Shown in pieces: positions 62,627 through 64,000 of a DNA stretch of 64,000 bases (position 1 is its first letter; every line of letters starts with the position of its first letter). Origin of the DNA: Bacillus sp. AFS055030 (GTDB taxonomy: Bacteria; Bacillota; Bacilli; Bacillales; Bacillaceae_G); contig NZ_NUGT01000021.1 in the NCBI RefSeq assembly GCF_002574545.1, positions 1 through 64,000 of the forward strand, in the 5' to 3' direction. Both the position numbers and the translations under genes were made by a program. The notes below the pieces were generated by a model. That model saw only the letters and a list, made by a program, of their open reading frames with translations, was not told the origin of the DNA and searched no databases.

Positions 62627-62664
62627 AATATGGATTCCCATACTAAGGGAATTCATATTTTTTT
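62627..62664 (+). terminator. Terminator after the IclR gene
   Basis: AATATGGATTCCC (62627-62639) pairs with GGGAATTCATATT (62647-62659) over 13 bp with one G-U pair, followed by seven T residues. Confidence 0.92.
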
Positions 62665-62751
62665 GTAAAAAAAACTAGCTATAAACGCTGAAAATACAAT
62701 GTTTTTTTATATTTTACTTTTATGACATATCTAAATTTTCTAAAAACTATG

Positions 62752-62780
62752 TTGACACAGGAGATAATCCATCCTAGAAT
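62752..62780 (+). promoter_or_regulatory. Sigma-A promoter of the cupin gene
   Basis: TTGACA (62752-62757) and TAGAAT (62775-62780) with a 17-base spacer. The putative operator begins 13 bases after the -10 box. Confidence 0.8.
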
Positions 62781-62792
62781 TATTTTATAGAT

Positions 62793-62816
62793 AAAACACT
62801 GTTTTGTATATAAAAC
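62793..62816 (+). promoter_or_regulatory. Putative IclR operator at the cupin promoter
   Basis: AAAACACTGTTTT (62793-62805) overlaps GTTTTGTATATAAAAC (62801-62816), the third copy of the 16-bp dyad. Its place just after the transcription start mirrors the hydrolase promoter. Confidence 0.7.
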
Positions 62817-62883
62817 AAACAAAAGGTTAAATACAAAACATTTTTTTAAAAAAAGGAACAACAATACAAGGAGGATTTTTAAA

Positions 62884-63417
62884 ATGACAAATGAAACTTT
62901 TTCAGTTGAAGAATTTGAAAAGAAGTACGTGGCTCGATTAGAAGATCGTACGCTAGATTGGAATGTTTTAAAATTTCAAGAGGAAATTGATCCAAGATAT
63001 AAGCGTGCTCAAATGCGATACATTGGACGTGGGGCGACAGCGAATAATGATTCAAATGTTATTACAGCAGAGCATTTTACATTAAGTACAATGGTTCTGC
63101 CTCCTGGTTGCATTGGACCTTTACATCTTCACGATGATGTAGAAGAAGTATTTTTTATTCTTGAAGGAGAGGTTACTGCTTTAATTCAAGAAGTTGGTAA
63201 AGATGAAGTACATGAAATTAAATTAAAAGCTAGAGATTGTATCAGTTCTCCTCCTGGCATTCATCGAGGTATTAGAAATGATGGTGATACTGAAGCACGT
63301 ATGTTAGTTATGCTTGGTGCAGTGAAACCAAACCTTCCAACCTATCCAGAAGGTAGCGCGCTTGAAGAACTTCGTAAACAACGTGCTAAAGAGAGAGAAG
63401 CAATCATTAAAGGTTAA
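62884..63417 (+). CDS. Cupin-domain protein
   Basis: The 177-residue protein has a single cupin barrel in its C-terminal two thirds. The first metal motif is GPLHLHDDVEEVFFILEG (about residues 78-95) and the second lies around SPPGIHRGIRN with the conserved His. A charged N-terminal segment (about 1-50) precedes it and a Lys/Glu-rich tail ends it. Such stand-alone cupins in aromatic pathways may be dioxygenases, isomerases or decarboxylases. AAGGAGG precedes ATG 62884. It has its own promoter with the shared operator and a terminator behind it. Confidence 0.85.
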   Translation: MTNETFSVEEFEKKYVARLEDRTLDWNVLKFQEEIDPRYKRAQMRYIGRGATANNDSNVITAEHFTLSTMVLPPGCIGPLHLHDDVEEVFFILEGEVTALIQEVGKDEVHEIKLKARDCISSPPGIHRGIRNDGDTEARMLVMLGAVKPNLPTYPEGSALEELRKQRAKEREAIIKG

Positions 63418-63429
63418 TGAAAAAAATCA

Positions 63430-63473
63430 AAAAAGGTCAGCTGCATTTTGAATAAATTGTAGCTGCCTTTTTC
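63430..63473 (+). terminator. Terminator after the cupin gene
   Basis: GG-CAGCTGC (63435-63444, one bulged T) pairs with GTAGCTGCC (63459-63467), then five T residues. Confidence 0.75.
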
Positions 63474-63489
63474 AATAGAGTTGATAAAA

Positions 63490-63503
63490 GAAAGCGCTTT
63501 ATA
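63490..63503 (+). promoter_or_regulatory. cre-like element before the VOC gene
   Basis: The bases around the perfect 10-bp palindrome AAAGCGCTTT (63491-63500) fit the CcpA-site core, but the outer positions deviate. It lies 25-40 bases before the next start. Confidence 0.35.
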
Positions 63504-63526
63504 TAGGTGAATGGGAGGGATTGTTG

Positions 63527-64000
63527 ATGCTAGGAATTACTCATTTAAGACATATAAGTTTGATTACACCAAACTTCGATGAGCAAGTGAACTTTTACGA
63601 AAAGGTTTGGGGTTTAGATCGTGTAAATGTTTCAGATGACAATATTGCATATTTTCGAGGAGCGGGACCTGAGCATCATATACTAAGTCTTCGAAAGGGA
63701 GATAAATGCGGTTTGCATCATATCGCATTTGGAATGGTTGATAAAAATGCAGTTGATCGCGCGGCTGAAATTTTACATTCAAAAGGCGTACATATTGTAA
63801 AAGAGCCAGGTTATTTAGATGAAGCTGGTGGAGGATATGGACTTCAATTTGTTGATCCAGAAAACCGTGTAATCGAACTTTCAGCTTGGGTAGAGGTGCA
63901 AACATCGATTTGGACTAATAAAAACGTTGATCCTGTGAAATTAAACCATGTAGTGATGAATACAAAAGATTTAGATATGATCGTGGAGTTTTATACTGAT
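63527..64000 (+). CDS. VOC-family extradiol-dioxygenase-like protein, 3' end outside the window
   Basis: The open frame runs 158 codons to the window edge without a stop, so the gene is partial. The first module (residues 1-about 125) starts MLGITHLRHISLITPNFDEQ and ends near LQFVDPENRVIELSAW. A second module begins with KLNHVVMNTKDLDMIVEFYT. This two-module layout is that of type I extradiol (catechol 2,3-dioxygenase-type) enzymes, where the His of the second module (LNHVV) is an iron ligand. GGGAGGG precedes ATG 63527. It fits the ring-cleavage reading of this cluster, though VOC proteins also include lyases and isomerases. Confidence 0.8.
   Translation, partial: MLGITHLRHISLITPNFDEQVNFYEKVWGLDRVNVSDDNIAYFRGAGPEHHILSLRKGDKCGLHHIAFGMVDKNAVDRAAEILHSKGVHIVKEPGYLDEAGGGYGLQFVDPENRVIELSAWVEVQTSIWTNKNVDPVKLNHVVMNTKDLDMIVEFYTD

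Overview
The window is a low-GC Firmicutes chromosome segment, most likely from a Bacillaceae member near the Bacillus cereus / Gottfriedia side of the family. The evidence is the gene order purEKBCSQLFMNHD, DUF2892 gene, pcrB-pcrA-ligA-camS, pruA, gatCAB, dgkB, rlmCD, together with strong AGGAGG-type ribosome binding sites, TTG/GTG starts and U-rich intrinsic terminators. No rRNA, tRNA, CRISPR array, insertion sequence or prophage was found.

Layout. (1) 1-5355: a double P-loop ATPase-like protein of unknown role and a large secreted Vpr-like subtilase. (2) 5510-18646: the complete twelve-gene IMP biosynthesis operon, led by a sigma-A promoter, a guanine-class purine riboswitch and its terminator. 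Most genes overlap or nearly touch. Two intercistronic hairpins (purB/purC and purF/purM) may adjust expression inside the operon. (3) 18713-35746: conserved housekeeping genes: a small membrane protein, pcrB-pcrA-ligA-camS, P5C dehydrogenase, a dCMP-deaminase-like enzyme, gatCAB, a truncated formate/nitrite transporter remnant, dgkB, rlmCD and a tRNA-dihydrouridine synthase.

(4) 35966-50566: an accessory sugar locus and the most unusual part of the window. A four-gene operon encodes a BadF-type amino-sugar kinase, a MupG-like 6-phospho-N-acetylmuramidase, a GlmU-like nucleotidyltransferase and a SIS-domain protein. It is followed by a PRD transcription regulator, a 1208-residue secreted protein of unknown enzymatic type, a Lac-family PTS split into EIIC, EIIB and EIIA with an RDD membrane protein inserted, and a GH4 6-phospho-beta-glycosidase. 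I infer a pathway in which the secreted protein processes an extracellular glycan, the PTS imports and phosphorylates a disaccharide, GH4 and/or MupG split it, and the kinase and SIS protein feed the amino sugar into metabolism. No murQ etherase is present, so this is not a standard MurNAc recycling operon.

(5) 51115-59147: a second, larger Vpr-like subtilase ending in about nine 20-residue wall/glucan-binding repeats, a cationic-amino-acid-type APC permease on the minus strand, and an HlyD/MacA-like adaptor with no ABC partner beside it. (6) 59226-64000: an aromatic- or organic-acid-type catabolic cluster made of an MFS transporter, an alpha/beta hydrolase, an IclR regulator, a cupin and the start of a two-domain extradiol-type VOC protein that runs off the window. 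Three promoters here share a 16-bp dyad, GTTTTNNATATAAAAC, downstream of TTGACA-type promoters. It is a strong candidate operator for the local IclR regulator.

Start codons were chosen from ribosome-binding-site spacing and from remembered family N-termini, so several differ from the longest possible reading frame. All functional names come from sequence recognition without database searches.
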